This document shows, piece after piece, positions 9,549 to 18,836 of a stretch of 64,000 bases of DNA; the first letter of the stretch is position 1; every line of letters begins with the position of its first letter. The stretch covers positions 1 through 64,000 of the forward strand of contig NZ_FNEN01000009.1 in assembly GCF_900100185.1 (NCBI RefSeq), written 5' to 3'. Made by a program: the position numbers and the translations under genes. Origin of the DNA: Natribacillus halophilus (GTDB taxonomy: Bacteria > Bacillota > Bacilli > Bacillales > Marinococcaceae). Below the pieces are notes generated by a model that saw only the letters and a program-made list of their open reading frames with translations, was not told the DNA's origin and did no database searches.

Positions 9549-10328
9549 ATGGAACTACTGGCAAGATCGAGAAAAATCAATGATATGTTACAAAAGACAG
9601 CAGGTCAGCATGTGGATTTCAAGGATATGGCAGAAACGTTAAGCAGCGTGATCTCGGCGAATATTTTTGTCGTCAGTCGTCGGGGCAAACTGCTCGGTTA
9701 TTCGATTCAGCAAGAGATCGAACACGATAAAATTGACCGCATCCTTGACGAAAGACAATTTCCGGAAGAATACACCGCCGGTATTTTCAATGTAACCGAA
9801 ACATCCCCGAATCTGGATATTGACAGTGAACACACGGCCTTCCCGGCCGAAAATCGTGACCTGTTCCGCTCGGGACTGACAACGATCGTCCCCATCGTCG
9901 GAGGCGGCCAGCGATTGGGGACACTCATCCTTGCTCGCCTTGATGGTACCTTTAGCGATGACGATCTCGTGTTGGCTGAATATGGCGCCACGGTGGTGGG
10001 CATGGAAATCCTTCATGAAAAAGCCCAGGAAATCGAAGACGAAGCCAGAAGTAAGGCTGTTGTGCAAATGGCCATCAGCTCCCTTTCGTACAGCGAACTA
10101 GAAGCGGTTGAGCATATTTTCGAAGAGCTGGACGGCAAGGAAGGGCTGCTCGTGGCCAGTAAAATTGCCGATCGTGTCGGCATTACCCGATCAGTCATCG
10201 TCAACGCTCTGCGTAAACTTGAAAGCGCGGGCGTCATCGAATCCCGTTCTTTAGGGATGAAAGGGACGTATATCAAAGTGCTTAACGACAAATTTTTGGT
10301 GGAACTCGAACGACTTCGTGATGAATAA
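9549..10328 (+). CDS. codY: Global transcriptional repressor CodY
   Basis: CodY senses branched-chain amino acids and GTP and represses stationary-phase, competence and motility genes during rich growth. The 259-residue length is typical. An N-terminal GAF domain (about 1-155) begins [15 protein letters not shown], and a C-terminal winged helix shows [20 protein letters not shown] and [13 protein letters not shown]. It closes the cluster, with a strong terminator behind it. In B. subtilis CodY represses the fla/che operon that starts downstream; no clear CodY box was recognised here. Confidence 0.97.
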   Translation: MELLARSRKINDMLQKTAGQHVDFKDMAETLSSVISANIFVVSRRGKLLGYSIQQEIEHDKIDRILDERQFPEEYTAGIFNVTETSPNLDIDSEHTAFPAENRDLFRSGLTTIVPIVGGGQRLGTLILARLDGTFSDDDLVLAEYGATVVGMEILHEKAQEIEDEARSKAVVQMAISSLSYSELEAVEHIFEELDGKEGLLVASKIADRVGITRSVIVNALRKLESAGVIESRSLGMKGTYIKVLNDKFLVELERLRDE

Positions 10329-10345
10329 GCAGTGAACTATGAACG

Positions 10346-10398
10346 AAAGAGCGAGTCATCTCTTCTTTTTGCAAGAGGAGACGACTCGCTCTTTTTTA
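10346..10398 (+). terminator. Rho-independent terminator after codY
   Basis: AAAGAGCGAGTC..TCTTC pairs with the inverted GAGGAGACGACTCGCTCTTT, a long GC-containing stem followed by TTTTTT. It separates the codY cluster from the fla/che operon. Confidence 0.9.
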
Positions 10399-10676
10399 AT
10401 GAAAAAATCCCAATATTATCCATATAAAGCGTTTGCACAATTTAGTACAAAGTCACTTTTATATTAAAATCAATGAATCTAAAGAACTAATTAAAAGAGC
10501 GGATGAATGAAGTTTAATAGATAAAATCTACTGACTTTTTATTTTTTTCGATTCTATTAGACAATCTTCCAGTATTTTTTATACAATGAAAGAGTCGAAT
10601 TTTATCCGACCTAAGTAACAAGATATTACCACTGAGCTAAACGTTATATTATTTTTCATAAAAAGGAGGGATAGGC
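10399..10676 (+). promoter_or_regulatory. fla/che operon upstream region with candidate SigD and SigA promoters
   Basis: With the codY terminator this forms the only gene-free gap over 300 bases; it is AT-rich and has no convincing ORF. A SigD-like promoter is visible: TAAA (10480-10483), a 15-base spacer, then GCGGATGA (10499-10506), a 6/8 match to GCCGATAA. A SigA-like promoter follows: TAGACA (10558-10563) and TACAAT (10582-10587) with an 18-base spacer. The flgB ribosome site AAAGGAGGG is at 10662-10670. Dual SigA/SigD control is known for the B. subtilis operon. Confidence 0.55.
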
Positions 10677-11066
10677 GTGGCTTTATTTTCCTCAAATGTG
10701 CAGTCGTTACATAGCGGGCTGGATGGTGCAGCGCTTCGGCAGGAGACGATCGCGGACAACATCGCAAATGTGGACACGCCAAACTTCAAGGCGAGAAAAG
10801 CCCACTTTCAGCACACGCTTAACGAAGCCGAGCAGCGCTTCGACGCGTATAAGACGAGCGGTCGACATGTCGATTTTGGCGGAGAGCCCCGCGGGGCGTA
10901 CACCTCCGTCGACCGTAACCGTATGTACGATCACAATGGTAACAGCGTTGATCTGGATAAGGAGATGGCGGCCATGGCCAACAACCAAATCTACCAGGCA
11001 GCCCTTGTCGATCGGATGGACGGCCAATTTAGCAGTCTGAAAACAGCTTTGGGAGGTGGAAACTAG
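10677..11066 (+). CDS. flgB: Flagellar basal-body rod protein FlgB
   Basis: Proximal rod protein of 129 residues and first gene of the fla/che operon. The N-terminal rod motif ALRQETIADNIANVDTPNFKA, shared by axial flagellar proteins, is clear, as is the C-terminal helix region (DLDKEMAAMANNQIYQAALV). The start is GTG 10677 behind a strong AAAGGAGGG site. flgC starts immediately after the stop. Confidence 0.95.
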   Translation: MALFSSNVQSLHSGLDGAALRQETIADNIANVDTPNFKARKAHFQHTLNEAEQRFDAYKTSGRHVDFGGEPRGAYTSVDRNRMYDHNGNSVDLDKEMAAMANNQIYQAALVDRMDGQFSSLKTALGGGN

Positions 11067-11067
11067 T

Positions 11068-11520
11068 ATGTCTATGTTTGCGGGAATGAATGCGACAGCC
11101 TCAGCTTTAACCGCGCAACGTTTGCGTATGGATACAGCTTCCGCCAATATGGCCAACGCCTCGTCAACGCGTGGGACGATGGTCGATGGGGAATGGGAAC
11201 CATACAGACGGAAAATGGTCTCCATGACCCCGCAAGATAGTCAGCCCTCGTTTGCTTCCCATTTGCGAAGGGCAGAACAAGGCGAGGGCGGAGGCGTAAG
11301 GGTGAGCGGTATCATTGAAGATCAGACGCCTTTTCAGACGATCCGGCAACCGGGTCATCCGGATGCCGATGAGGATGGCAATGTCGAGCTCCCCAATGTG
11401 GACCCTTTGCAGGAGATGGTAGATGTGATGGGGGCGAGTCGTTCATATGAAGCGAACGCGACAGTATTCGATGCCCATAAAGGGATGAAAATGAACGCTT
11501 TGGACATTGGACGAGGGTAA
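11068..11520 (+). CDS. flgC: Flagellar basal-body rod protein FlgC
   Basis: Rod protein of 150 residues, the same length as in B. subtilis. It has the N-terminal motif ALTAQRLRMDTASANMANASS and the C-terminal VDVMGASRSYEANATVFDA. The frame is open a little further upstream (GTG 11056), but ATG 11068 has the GGGAGGTGG ribosome site at proper spacing. It is one base away from the flgB stop. Confidence 0.95.
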   Translation: MSMFAGMNATASALTAQRLRMDTASANMANASSTRGTMVDGEWEPYRRKMVSMTPQDSQPSFASHLRRAEQGEGGGVRVSGIIEDQTPFQTIRQPGHPDADEDGNVELPNVDPLQEMVDVMGASRSYEANATVFDAHKGMKMNALDIGRG

Positions 11521-11544
11521 AAAGACTAAAAAGGGGATAAGGGT

Positions 11545-11877
11545 ATGCAAGGAATACAAGGTGATACTCATTTGCCGATGCCGGTTTCGCCACTTGCGCC
11601 GCAAGCTCCGGAAGCTGCCGATGAGCAAGGGGAGCAGGTAAGTGCATCTGAGGCACAAAACACCTTTGGTAACATTCTGAAAGAAGCGCTGGAAAATGTT
11701 GAGAGCCATCAGGCCGAATCCGAAGAGATGACCCAACAGTTGCTAAACGGAGAAGTGGAAAACCTGCATGATGTTATGATTGCTTCCGAAAAAGCAGGCG
11801 TCGCGTTGCAGGCTACCGTGGAAATGCGAGACAGAGTGATCGATGCATATGACAACGTGATGCGAATGACACTGTGA
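11545..11877 (+). CDS. fliE: Flagellar hook-basal body complex protein FliE
   Basis: FliE joins the rod to the MS ring. The 110-residue protein ends with the conserved block LHDVMIASEKAGVALQATVEMRDRV split across an amphipathic helix, followed by YDNVMRM. The first 45 residues are Pro/Glu-rich and poorly conserved. It sits between flgC and fliF, as in B. subtilis. Confidence 0.92.
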   Translation: MQGIQGDTHLPMPVSPLAPQAPEAADEQGEQVSASEAQNTFGNILKEALENVESHQAESEEMTQQLLNGEVENLHDVMIASEKAGVALQATVEMRDRVIDAYDNVMRMTL

Positions 11878-11914
11878 CAGCGAGAAGGTTCGATGAGGAG
11901 GCGGGCGGCATCTC

Positions 11915-13492
11915 ATGAATGAAACGATACATAGATACAAAGATAGAGCACGGGAATACTGGACAACGAGATCCAGGCATCAGCAACTTTTTATCCTCGG
12001 CGGCCTCCTCTTAATTATCGTGTTGATCGGAGTGATCATCTTCTTCAGCATAAGGACGAATTATGCGCCGTTGTATAATGACTTGCCTGTGGAAGAAACG
12101 GGACAGATTAAGGAAACCCTCGACAGCCGGGGCATCCCCTCGGAAGTGACTGCTGATGGCACCGCCATATTAGTGCCGAGAGAAAGCGTTGACCAGTTGA
12201 AAGTGGAACTGGCCGCTGAAGGGATTCCGCAGAGCGGCTCCATCGGTTATGAAGATTTTCAGGACCAGCTTGGCTTCGGCATGACCGAGAATGAGTTTTC
12301 GGTGATGGAAAAAGCGACGCTGGAGACGGAACTCAGCAACCTCATGCAGTCGGTGGATGGCGTTTCACTTGCCGAGGTGATGATTACGCTCCCGGAAGAA
12401 ACGGTATGGGTGAGCGACCAGCCGGAAGAAGCCAGTGCCTCGATCGTGCTTACTCTGGACGGCGGATATCAATTGGAGCAAGGCAACGTCCAGGCCCTCT
12501 ATCACCTCGCATCACGAAGTATCCCCCATTTGCCCGAGGAAAATATTATGATCGCGGACAATCAGGCCAATCAATACCATTATGAAGATCAGGGAGCGAT
12601 CGACGGGACTCGGCAAACATATGACCAGCAGCGGGAGATCAGCCGTGATATCGAAAATGACCTGCAACAACAGCTTCAGCAGATGCTCGGGACGATGATG
12701 GGGCAACATAGGGTGATGGTATCGGTGACGACGGATATTGATTTTACCCAGGAAAGTCGTGAAGAGGAACTCATCGAGCCCGTGGATGAAGACAGCATGG
12801 AAGGCATCGAAATAAGTGCCGAGTCGATCACGGAAACGTATGAAGGTGAAGAGTTACCTGAAGAAGGGGTTGCCGGGACGGGGGAAGATGACATCGCCAA
12901 CTATCCCGGGGCCGCGGCCGGTGGAGATGGCGACTATGAAAGAATCGAAGAACGCGTGAACAATGATGTCAATCGCATTCACCGCCATATTCAGGAGAGC
13001 CCTTATAGATTAAGAGACCTAGGCATCCAGGTCGTCGTCGAACCGCCTGATCCGGAAGATATGTTATCGCTGCCGGCGGATACCGTCGAGGACATCGAAT
13101 CGATTTTGGAGACGGTCGTCTCAACGAGCATCGATGAAACCTATCTGGAAGAGATTGACGACGGGGAGATCAGGGACAAGATATTCGTTTCTGCCCAGCC
13201 GTTTATGAACAACATGGAAGAGGAAGAACCGGAAAGTGCAGGCATCCCCGCCTGGGTCTATATATTAGGGATCGCGATCCTCGCAGCTATCGTGGCCATC
13301 ATCTTCATTATGCGACGCAACCGCTATAACATAGATGAAGAGGATTTCGAGGATGAACGTGTCAACCTGGAAGATATTCCCGAAGAAGATGTCTCGGTTG
13401 AAGGTGAACAACGAAAACGGCTGGAAAGGCTCGCACGCGAAAAACCGGAAGAGTTTTCCAAACTTCTGCGCACGTGGCTCTCGGAAGATTAG
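11915..13492 (+). CDS. fliF: Flagellar MS-ring protein FliF
   Basis: FliF builds the membrane and supramembrane ring. The 525-residue protein has a first membrane segment at about 25-50 (LFILGGLLLIIVLIGVIIFF), a YscJ/FliF domain (NYAPLYNDLPVEETGQI..), a very acidic variable region (about 280-345), a second membrane segment near 445-465 (VYILGIAILAAIVAIIFI) and a C-terminal FliG-binding tail (ARNKPE-type; here AREKPEEFSKLLRTWL). The many Asp and Glu residues fit a salt-adapted cell surface. Confidence 0.95.
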   Translation: MNETIHRYKDRAREYWTTRSRHQQLFILGGLLLIIVLIGVIIFFSIRTNYAPLYNDLPVEETGQIKETLDSRGIPSEVTADGTAILVPRESVDQLKVELAAEGIPQSGSIGYEDFQDQLGFGMTENEFSVMEKATLETELSNLMQSVDGVSLAEVMITLPEETVWVSDQPEEASASIVLTLDGGYQLEQGNVQALYHLASRSIPHLPEENIMIADNQANQYHYEDQGAIDGTRQTYDQQREISRDIENDLQQQLQQMLGTMMGQHRVMVSVTTDIDFTQESREEELIEPVDEDSMEGIEISAESITETYEGEELPEEGVAGTGEDDIANYPGAAAGGDGDYERIEERVNNDVNRIHRHIQESPYRLRDLGIQVVVEPPDPEDMLSLPADTVEDIESILETVVSTSIDETYLEEIDDGEIRDKIFVSAQPFMNNMEEEEPESAGIPAWVYILGIAILAAIVAIIFIMRRNRYNIDEEDFEDERVNLEDIPEEDVSVEGEQRKRLERLAREKPEEFSKLLRTWLSED

Positions 13493-13503
13493 GAGGCAGA
13501 TGG

Positions 13504-14517
13504 ATGACGAAAGGAAAAAAATTAATCACCGGAAAACAAAAAGCAGCTGTTCTTCTGATCTCGATGGGGCCTGACGTTTCGGCAAATGTTTATAAACACT
13601 TGCAATCGGAAGAAATCGAGCAATTGACCCTCGAGATCGCCAACGTTCGCAAAGTGGAAAACGAAACGAAAGAAAAAGTGATCACTGAATTTCATCAGCT
13701 CGCCGTTGCCCAGGATTACATGACCCAGGGCGGCATTGGCTACGCGAAAGATGTATTGGAAAAAGCGCTTGGAGAAGAAGAAGCGATGAACATTATCACG
13801 AGGCTCACATCGACGTTGCAAGTCAGGCCGTTTCATTTTGCCCGCAAGGCGGAACCTTTGCAGATTTTAAATTTTATTCAAAATGAACATCCGCAGACGA
13901 TCGCCCTCGTCCTTTCTTATCTGGATGCGGAACAAGCCGGCCAAATTCTCTCTGAGTTACCTATAGAGTTACAGGCGGATGTGGCCAGACGGATCGCGGT
14001 GATGGACAGCACCTCTCCCGAAGTCATTAGTGAAGTGGAAGAGATTCTTGAGCAACAACTGTCCTCGACGGTGTCTCAGGACTATAAAGAAGCGGGAGGC
14101 ATCGCCTCGGTCGTCGATGTTCTGAACAGTGTCGACCGCGGCACCGAGCGGACCATCATTGGTTCCCTCGAGTTCCAGGACCCGGAACTTGCCGATGAAA
14201 TTAAAAAACGAATGTTCGTATTCGAAGATGTCATCACCCTCGATAACCGCTCCATTCAGCGAATTATTCGGGAAGCGGACCAGGAAGATTTGCAGCTTTC
14301 CCTGAAGGTGGTCAGCGAGGAAGTGAAAACGATTCTATTCAGCAATATGTCTACGCGTATGGCCGAAACGTTCAGAGAGGAACTGGAGTACATGGGACCG
14401 GTTCGTCTGAAAAATGTGGAAGAGGCGCAAACGCGGATCGTCGGGACGGTGCGTCGTTTGGAAGAAACGGGCGAAATTGTGATCGCCCGAGGTGGGGGGG
14501 ACGATGTGATTGTCTAA
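13504..14517 (+). CDS. fliG: Flagellar motor switch protein FliG
   Basis: FliG is the rotor component that binds FliF, FliM and the stator. At 338 residues it matches B. subtilis. It shows KLITGKQKAAVLLISMG, the middle-domain EHPQTIALVLSYL, and the C-terminal torque helix with charged residues (ADQEDLQLSLKVVSEEVK). A longer frame from 13474 is rejected because AGGAGGC lies directly before ATG 13504. The end overlaps fliH by 8 bases. Confidence 0.95.
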   Translation: MTKGKKLITGKQKAAVLLISMGPDVSANVYKHLQSEEIEQLTLEIANVRKVENETKEKVITEFHQLAVAQDYMTQGGIGYAKDVLEKALGEEEAMNIITRLTSTLQVRPFHFARKAEPLQILNFIQNEHPQTIALVLSYLDAEQAGQILSELPIELQADVARRIAVMDSTSPEVISEVEEILEQQLSSTVSQDYKEAGGIASVVDVLNSVDRGTERTIIGSLEFQDPELADEIKKRMFVFEDVITLDNRSIQRIIREADQEDLQLSLKVVSEEVKTILFSNMSTRMAETFREELEYMGPVRLKNVEEAQTRIVGTVRRLEETGEIVIARGGGDDVIV

Positions 14518-15256
14518 CATTATCAAAAGAGAAACATCAACGATGCGCGTCAACCCTCGTTCTGTCATGTTACAACCGATGTTTACAAATCGTGAAGGGT
14601 GTGAGGGGACAGCATCCAACAACCATATGATTGCCGACGCCCGCAAAGAGGCAGAAACGATCCTCGCGGAGGCACGGGCCGAAAGAAAAGCCATACATGA
14701 AGACATGGAGACATCCCGTGCCGAACTGGAGCAGACGATGGAAAAGAAGTACGCGGCAGCGAAAAGTGCCGGTGAGAAAGAAGGGTTTCGTGCAGGGGAA
14801 GAAAAAGGTTACGAAGCGTATCGGGCGATTATTAACGATGCCCGGGACATCGTGACCTTAGCCCGTGAGGAATACCAGCACTATTTGGATGGTGCCGAGC
14901 CGGTGATTATCGATGTCGCCATGAAACTCTCCGAAAAAATTCTGGGCGAGAAACTGGAACAGGAGACGCATTGGCTGCAATTCGTCAAACAAGCGCTCCA
15001 AGAAGTGAAAAATCAGAGCGACGTCGCCGTTTATGTCCACCCTGATCGCTACGAAGAAACGGTGCAGCAACGGGAAGAATGGTTAGCAATTCTCAGTAAC
15101 TCGGAACGCATTCGTTTTTTTCCGGACGCGGATCTGGACAAAAACGATTGTATCGTCGAGACCCCCTACGGGCGTCTGGCCGCTTCGCTCAAGGACCAAC
15201 TGACGGCATTGCAAACCGATCTTTATGAAAAGCTTGCGGCGGGACGATCGCCATGA
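14510..15256 (+). CDS. fliH: Flagellar assembly protein FliH
   Basis: FliH regulates the FliI ATPase of the flagellar export apparatus. The 248-residue protein has a long charged coiled-coil N-terminal half (about 40-110, with alternating Ala/Glu/Arg and GxxxG-type spacing) and a conserved C-terminal domain (VAMKLSEKILGEKLEQ, VYVHPDRYEE). The start is probably TTG 14510, giving MSNIIKRET as in Bacillus FliH; it lies inside the fliG end, so translation is probably coupled. Confidence 0.9.
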   Translation: MSNIIKRETSTMRVNPRSVMLQPMFTNREGCEGTASNNHMIADARKEAETILAEARAERKAIHEDMETSRAELEQTMEKKYAAAKSAGEKEGFRAGEEKGYEAYRAIINDARDIVTLAREEYQHYLDGAEPVIIDVAMKLSEKILGEKLEQETHWLQFVKQALQEVKNQSDVAVYVHPDRYEETVQQREEWLAILSNSERIRFFPDADLDKNDCIVETPYGRLAASLKDQLTALQTDLYEKLAAGRSP

Positions 15257-16575
15257 AAGCGTCGGAGATCGCAAATGAAATCGAGTACTTGCAGCCGTTG
15301 AAATGGTTTGGAAAAGTGACGCGTGTCGTCGGTCTTACCATCGAAGCGCGTGGACCGCAAGCCGCTGTCGGTGACATCTGCCTGATTTATCCGACGAATG
15401 AACGCGACCCTTTACAGGCGGAAGTGGTCGGCTTTAAGGAATCGCTCCTTTTATTGATGCCGTTTTCCCCGACAGCCCACATTCAGCCCGGTTCACTCGT
15501 GAAAAGCACGGGGAAGCCTCTCACCATCGGTGTCGGGACAGGGTTGATCGGAAAAGTGATCGATGGTTTGGGCCATCCGCTTGACGGCGGGGAAAGACCG
15601 AAAGGGCTGTATAAAACGTCTGTCGAGCGCAGCCCTCCCAACCCGCTGACCCGCCCGCGGATTACGCGCCCATTATCGCTCGGTGTCCGGGCCGTCGATG
15701 GTCTGCTTACTGTAGGGGAAGGGCAAAGAGTGGGGATTTTTGCCGGCAGCGGGGTCGGAAAAAGCACGTTGATGGCCATGTTTACGAAATATTCGGAGGC
15801 AGATATCAATGTGATCGCCCTCATCGGTGAACGAGGCCGGGAAGTGAAAGATTTTATCGACAAAGATCTCGGTGACGAAGGGCGAAAAAATACGATCGTC
15901 GTCGTGGCCACTTCCGATCAACCCGCCCTCGTTCGCATCAAGGGGGCGATGGCCGCCACAGCCATTGCGGAATATTTTCGCGACCAGGGAAAGAGGGTCA
16001 ATTTAATGATGGACTCAATTACCCGCTTTGCGATGGCTCAACGCGAGATCGGCCTTGCCATCGGCGAGCCGCCGACGACGAAAGGCTATACGCCTTCCGT
16101 TTTCGCCCTCCTGCCTCGACTGCTGGAACGCTCGGGTACGAGTGAATATGGCTCGATCACGGCTTTTTATACCGTGCTTGTCGATGGCGATGATCTCGAT
16201 GAGCCGATCGCCGATGCCGTGCGCGGAATCCTGGACGGGCATTTTATTCTTGACCGTAAACTGGCAAATAAAGGGCATTACCCGGCGCTTAACATTTTAA
16301 AAAGCGTCAGCCGTTTGCTGCCCGACATTGTAAGCGAGGAGCATGGAGCCGCAGCTTCCGTTCTCAGGCAACATCTGGCGACGTACGAAGAGAATGAAGA
16401 TTTGATTCAGGTAGGCGCCTATAAGCGTGGCACGTCTAAAGACATTGACCTCGCTCTTGATTTGCAGCCGGACATTCAAGCCTTTTTGCAGCAAGGGACC
16501 GACAAGCCACTGAATTTCACAAAAACGACGGAACAATTGCAAATATTAGCAGGGAAAGGGAACGATGGTCGATGA
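15253..16575 (+). CDS. fliI: Flagellum-specific ATPase FliI
   Basis: Type III export ATPase of 440 residues, related to the F1 beta subunit. Walker A is GIFAGSGVGKSTLM; further signatures are LIGERGREVKDFI, MMDSITRFAMAQREIGLA and the LLPRLLERSG segment. It starts with ATGA overlap on the fliH stop and ends overlapping fliJ in the same way, so these three genes are tightly coupled. Confidence 0.97.
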   Translation: MKASEIANEIEYLQPLKWFGKVTRVVGLTIEARGPQAAVGDICLIYPTNERDPLQAEVVGFKESLLLLMPFSPTAHIQPGSLVKSTGKPLTIGVGTGLIGKVIDGLGHPLDGGERPKGLYKTSVERSPPNPLTRPRITRPLSLGVRAVDGLLTVGEGQRVGIFAGSGVGKSTLMAMFTKYSEADINVIALIGERGREVKDFIDKDLGDEGRKNTIVVVATSDQPALVRIKGAMAATAIAEYFRDQGKRVNLMMDSITRFAMAQREIGLAIGEPPTTKGYTPSVFALLPRLLERSGTSEYGSITAFYTVLVDGDDLDEPIADAVRGILDGHFILDRKLANKGHYPALNILKSVSRLLPDIVSEEHGAAASVLRQHLATYEENEDLIQVGAYKRGTSKDIDLALDLQPDIQAFLQQGTDKPLNFTKTTEQLQILAGKGNDGR

Positions 16576-17018
16576 CTTTTACGTTTACACTCGAAAAACT
16601 ACTGGAATTTAAGGAACGTGAAGCTGTCGAACTGAGAAAAGGATATGAGGAGGCAATCGGTAAGTTTGAAACGATCGGGTATGAATTATATCGCTGGTTG
16701 AAAGCCCGAGAGACGCTTGATGAAAGCCAGCATGAAGATTGCCAGACGGGGACGACGATCGCGGCAATACAATCCAGACAAATGGTAAGAGAAAACGTTG
16801 AAACGACGATCGCCCGCTGCCAGGTGAAGACAAACGCCGCCCGCAAGGAGATGGCCAAACGCAAAGAGGAATGGCAGGCAGCGACGATCGAATGTAAAAA
16901 ATACGAAAAAATGAAAGGGCGCAAATGGGAAGAATATCAACATGAAATGAAAAAGCAAGAGCAAAAATTCATAGACGAGATCGCTTCCCGGCAAGTTTTA
17001 AGAAGCAGAAGTAGGTGA
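16572..17018 (+). CDS. fliJ: Flagellar export chaperone/stalk protein FliJ
   Basis: The 148-residue protein is almost wholly coiled coil, rich in Glu, Lys and Arg, beginning FTFTLEKLLEFKEREA, as FliJ proteins do. FliJ forms the stalk inside the FliI ring. Identification rests on the coiled-coil pattern, length and position between fliI and the ylxF-like gene. It overlaps fliI by 4 bases. Confidence 0.9.
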   Translation: MTFTFTLEKLLEFKEREAVELRKGYEEAIGKFETIGYELYRWLKARETLDESQHEDCQTGTTIAAIQSRQMVRENVETTIARCQVKTNAARKEMAKRKEEWQAATIECKKYEKMKGRKWEEYQHEMKKQEQKFIDEIASRQVLRSRSR

Positions 17019-17022
17019 AGGA

Positions 17023-17589
17023 ATGGCAAAAAAGAGCAAACGAAAAGAAAACGGGCTGCCCATGTTTCTGTTTCTGATTGTCATTCCTGCTGCTGTTCTC
17101 GTTGTGCTCGGTGGCGTTTTATTGTCGCTGTTAGGGATGAACCCCATGGAGCAAGTGAGGTCCGCCGCCGGTCAGCTGCCGGTCGTATCCACCTGGATCA
17201 CTGCAGAAGACGACGATGAAGTCGGAGAAAATGAAGGCTCCCTTATGGAAAACGATGACGAAATCATGCGTCTGGAACAAGCATTGCAGCAAGCGGAAGA
17301 AACGATAGAGGAGCTTGAAGAAGAAATCGAACAAATGGAAGAAGATGAAGCGTTCGCCCAATCGGGCGAAGATATGGCCGAAGAAGATGAGGCACCGGAA
17401 GAGCTCGCACGCATCGCACGCGTTTATGAAAATATGAATCCAAGGCGGGCAGCCGAAATTATGGAAGAACTCTCCGATGACGTCGTTTTGCTTCATATGT
17501 CAGAGATGAATGACGACAGCCGCTCGGATATTTTACAAAACATGGACCCGGAACGAGCCGCCGACATTACGACATTGCTTGGCGGATAA
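17023..17589 (+). CDS. ylxF: YlxF/MotE-like protein with MgtE N-terminal-type domain
   Basis: The 188-residue protein has a basic N-terminus, one membrane segment (about 12-35: MFLFLIVIPAAVLVVLGGVLL), an acidic coiled coil (about 80-120) and a C-terminal alpha-helical domain of the MgtE_N type (ARVYENMNPRRAAEIMEELSDD, ILQNMDPERAADITTLLG). Position and architecture match B. subtilis YlxF and the MotE-like proteins of other bacteria, which act near the motor. The exact role is not established. A REP-like palindrome begins at its stop codon. Confidence 0.85.
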   Translation: MAKKSKRKENGLPMFLFLIVIPAAVLVVLGGVLLSLLGMNPMEQVRSAAGQLPVVSTWITAEDDDEVGENEGSLMENDDEIMRLEQALQQAEETIEELEEEIEQMEEDEAFAQSGEDMAEEDEAPEELARIARVYENMNPRRAAEIMEELSDDVVLLHMSEMNDDSRSDILQNMDPERAADITTLLGG

Positions 17590-17630
17590 GTGCAACCGAG
17601 GCTTTCGCCGGACTCGGCGCTAAGCCAAGT
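17588..17630. repeat. REP-like palindromic element, copy 2
   Basis: AAGTGCAACCGAGGCTTTCGCC, a 6-base loop, then GGCGCTAAGCCAAGT. It shares flanks and palindrome core with the element at 3271-3319. It starts in the ylxF stop codon and ends just before the fliK ribosome site GGAGGTG, so it is transcribed inside the operon. Confidence 0.6.
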
Positions 17631-17642
17631 GGAGGTGAAAGG

Positions 17643-18836
17643 ATGATACCGGTAGCGTTTTTGACCCAACTTTGGCCGGGAGGAAAAGCCAGGTTCGCTG
17701 CACCATTCGACGAGGGGATGGAAAAAGAAAGTACCTTTGCAGAATTGTTTTCTCATTTTCTGGGAAGGAACGAAGCGGCACTTCCTGAGATGGAAGAGGA
17801 GAGCTCAGACGTACCAGCCCTCGAATTAATGGACACCATCCGTGAGTGGATGCCAACCTTGCCGGTCCCCGAAAACGAGGCAGAGGAGACAGATTGGGAA
17901 ACAACGCTCCTCATGCTAAAAGAAGCGGTAACGGAAAAGGAGGCATTGGCGGATCTGCGGGGAGTGACAGAGGCGTTCGTCGCGGGAGATACTTCCGTGG
18001 AAACGTTTCTTAACGAGATGGTGGCCTTGCTTGAATCTAAGTCAACGCAAGGAGATGAAGCTTCCCTCCGGGAAGCGCTAACGGCGCTAATCCCGTCATT
18101 GACGGCGCTCGTTGCCTTTGCGACTGAGAAGGGCGGGGAACCTGAACAAAGAAGCCGGCAACGCCCTCCTTACTTGCCATCATGGCCGCAAGTCGCCGAC
18201 CGAAACGGTGCAGAGCCCATCCGGGCCTCACAGGAATGGTTGCAGATGCAGGGAAGGGGACAAACACCGCTCCCACACGTTCAGCAACTTGGTTCACATC
18301 CCTCATCCTCCCTGCCTTTCTTCAATGAAACATTGGCGATGCAGCCGTTGAACGAAGGCCAGCAATTAACGATTCACCTTGGGGAGCAAAAAACAGACCA
18401 TGCGCGGGCAGTTGAATTCGTGAAGCAATTCCAGCAGGTACTCGGGAAAGGGGTTCTTCGTGTCAATGGCGACACTCAGCAGCAAATAACGATTAAGCTT
18501 TATCCGGAGAGCCTGGGACGTCTGGATATAACGATCAGTAAAGACAACGGCGTGTTGCAGGCGAGATTTTTAACGACGACGGGGCTTGCCCGTGAATTGG
18601 TTGAATCCCAGCTCCCTCACCTTCGCCAGGCTTTCGGGCAGCAACAATTGCCGGTGGAGCGGATCGTTGTCGAGCAGATGAATACCGAGCAGCCTGAAGA
18701 ACGTAAAGAAGAAAATCCTTCCTTTGCTGAAGATGAAAGGGACCCTCATGAAGGAGAAACGGAAGGAGAAAATGACAATCAATCGTTTGCGGAATGGTTA
18801 CAGACATTGCTGAATGAAGAAGAGGAGGTGATCTGA
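17643..18836 (+). CDS. fliK: Flagellar hook-length control protein FliK
   Basis: The 397-residue protein has a long, poorly conserved acidic and Gln/Pro-rich N-terminal part and a C-terminal Flg_hook domain (about 285-350: QQITIKLYPESLGRLDI split by a turn, then LARELVESQLPHLRQAF). FliK measures hook length and switches export specificity through FlhB. It lies between the ylxF-like gene and flgD, as in B. subtilis. flgD starts on the base after its stop. Confidence 0.9.
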   Translation: MIPVAFLTQLWPGGKARFAAPFDEGMEKESTFAELFSHFLGRNEAALPEMEEESSDVPALELMDTIREWMPTLPVPENEAEETDWETTLLMLKEAVTEKEALADLRGVTEAFVAGDTSVETFLNEMVALLESKSTQGDEASLREALTALIPSLTALVAFATEKGGEPEQRSRQRPPYLPSWPQVADRNGAEPIRASQEWLQMQGRGQTPLPHVQQLGSHPSSSLPFFNETLAMQPLNEGQQLTIHLGEQKTDHARAVEFVKQFQQVLGKGVLRVNGDTQQQITIKLYPESLGRLDITISKDNGVLQARFLTTTGLARELVESQLPHLRQAFGQQQLPVERIVVEQMNTEQPEERKEENPSFAEDERDPHEGETEGENDNQSFAEWLQTLLNEEEEVI

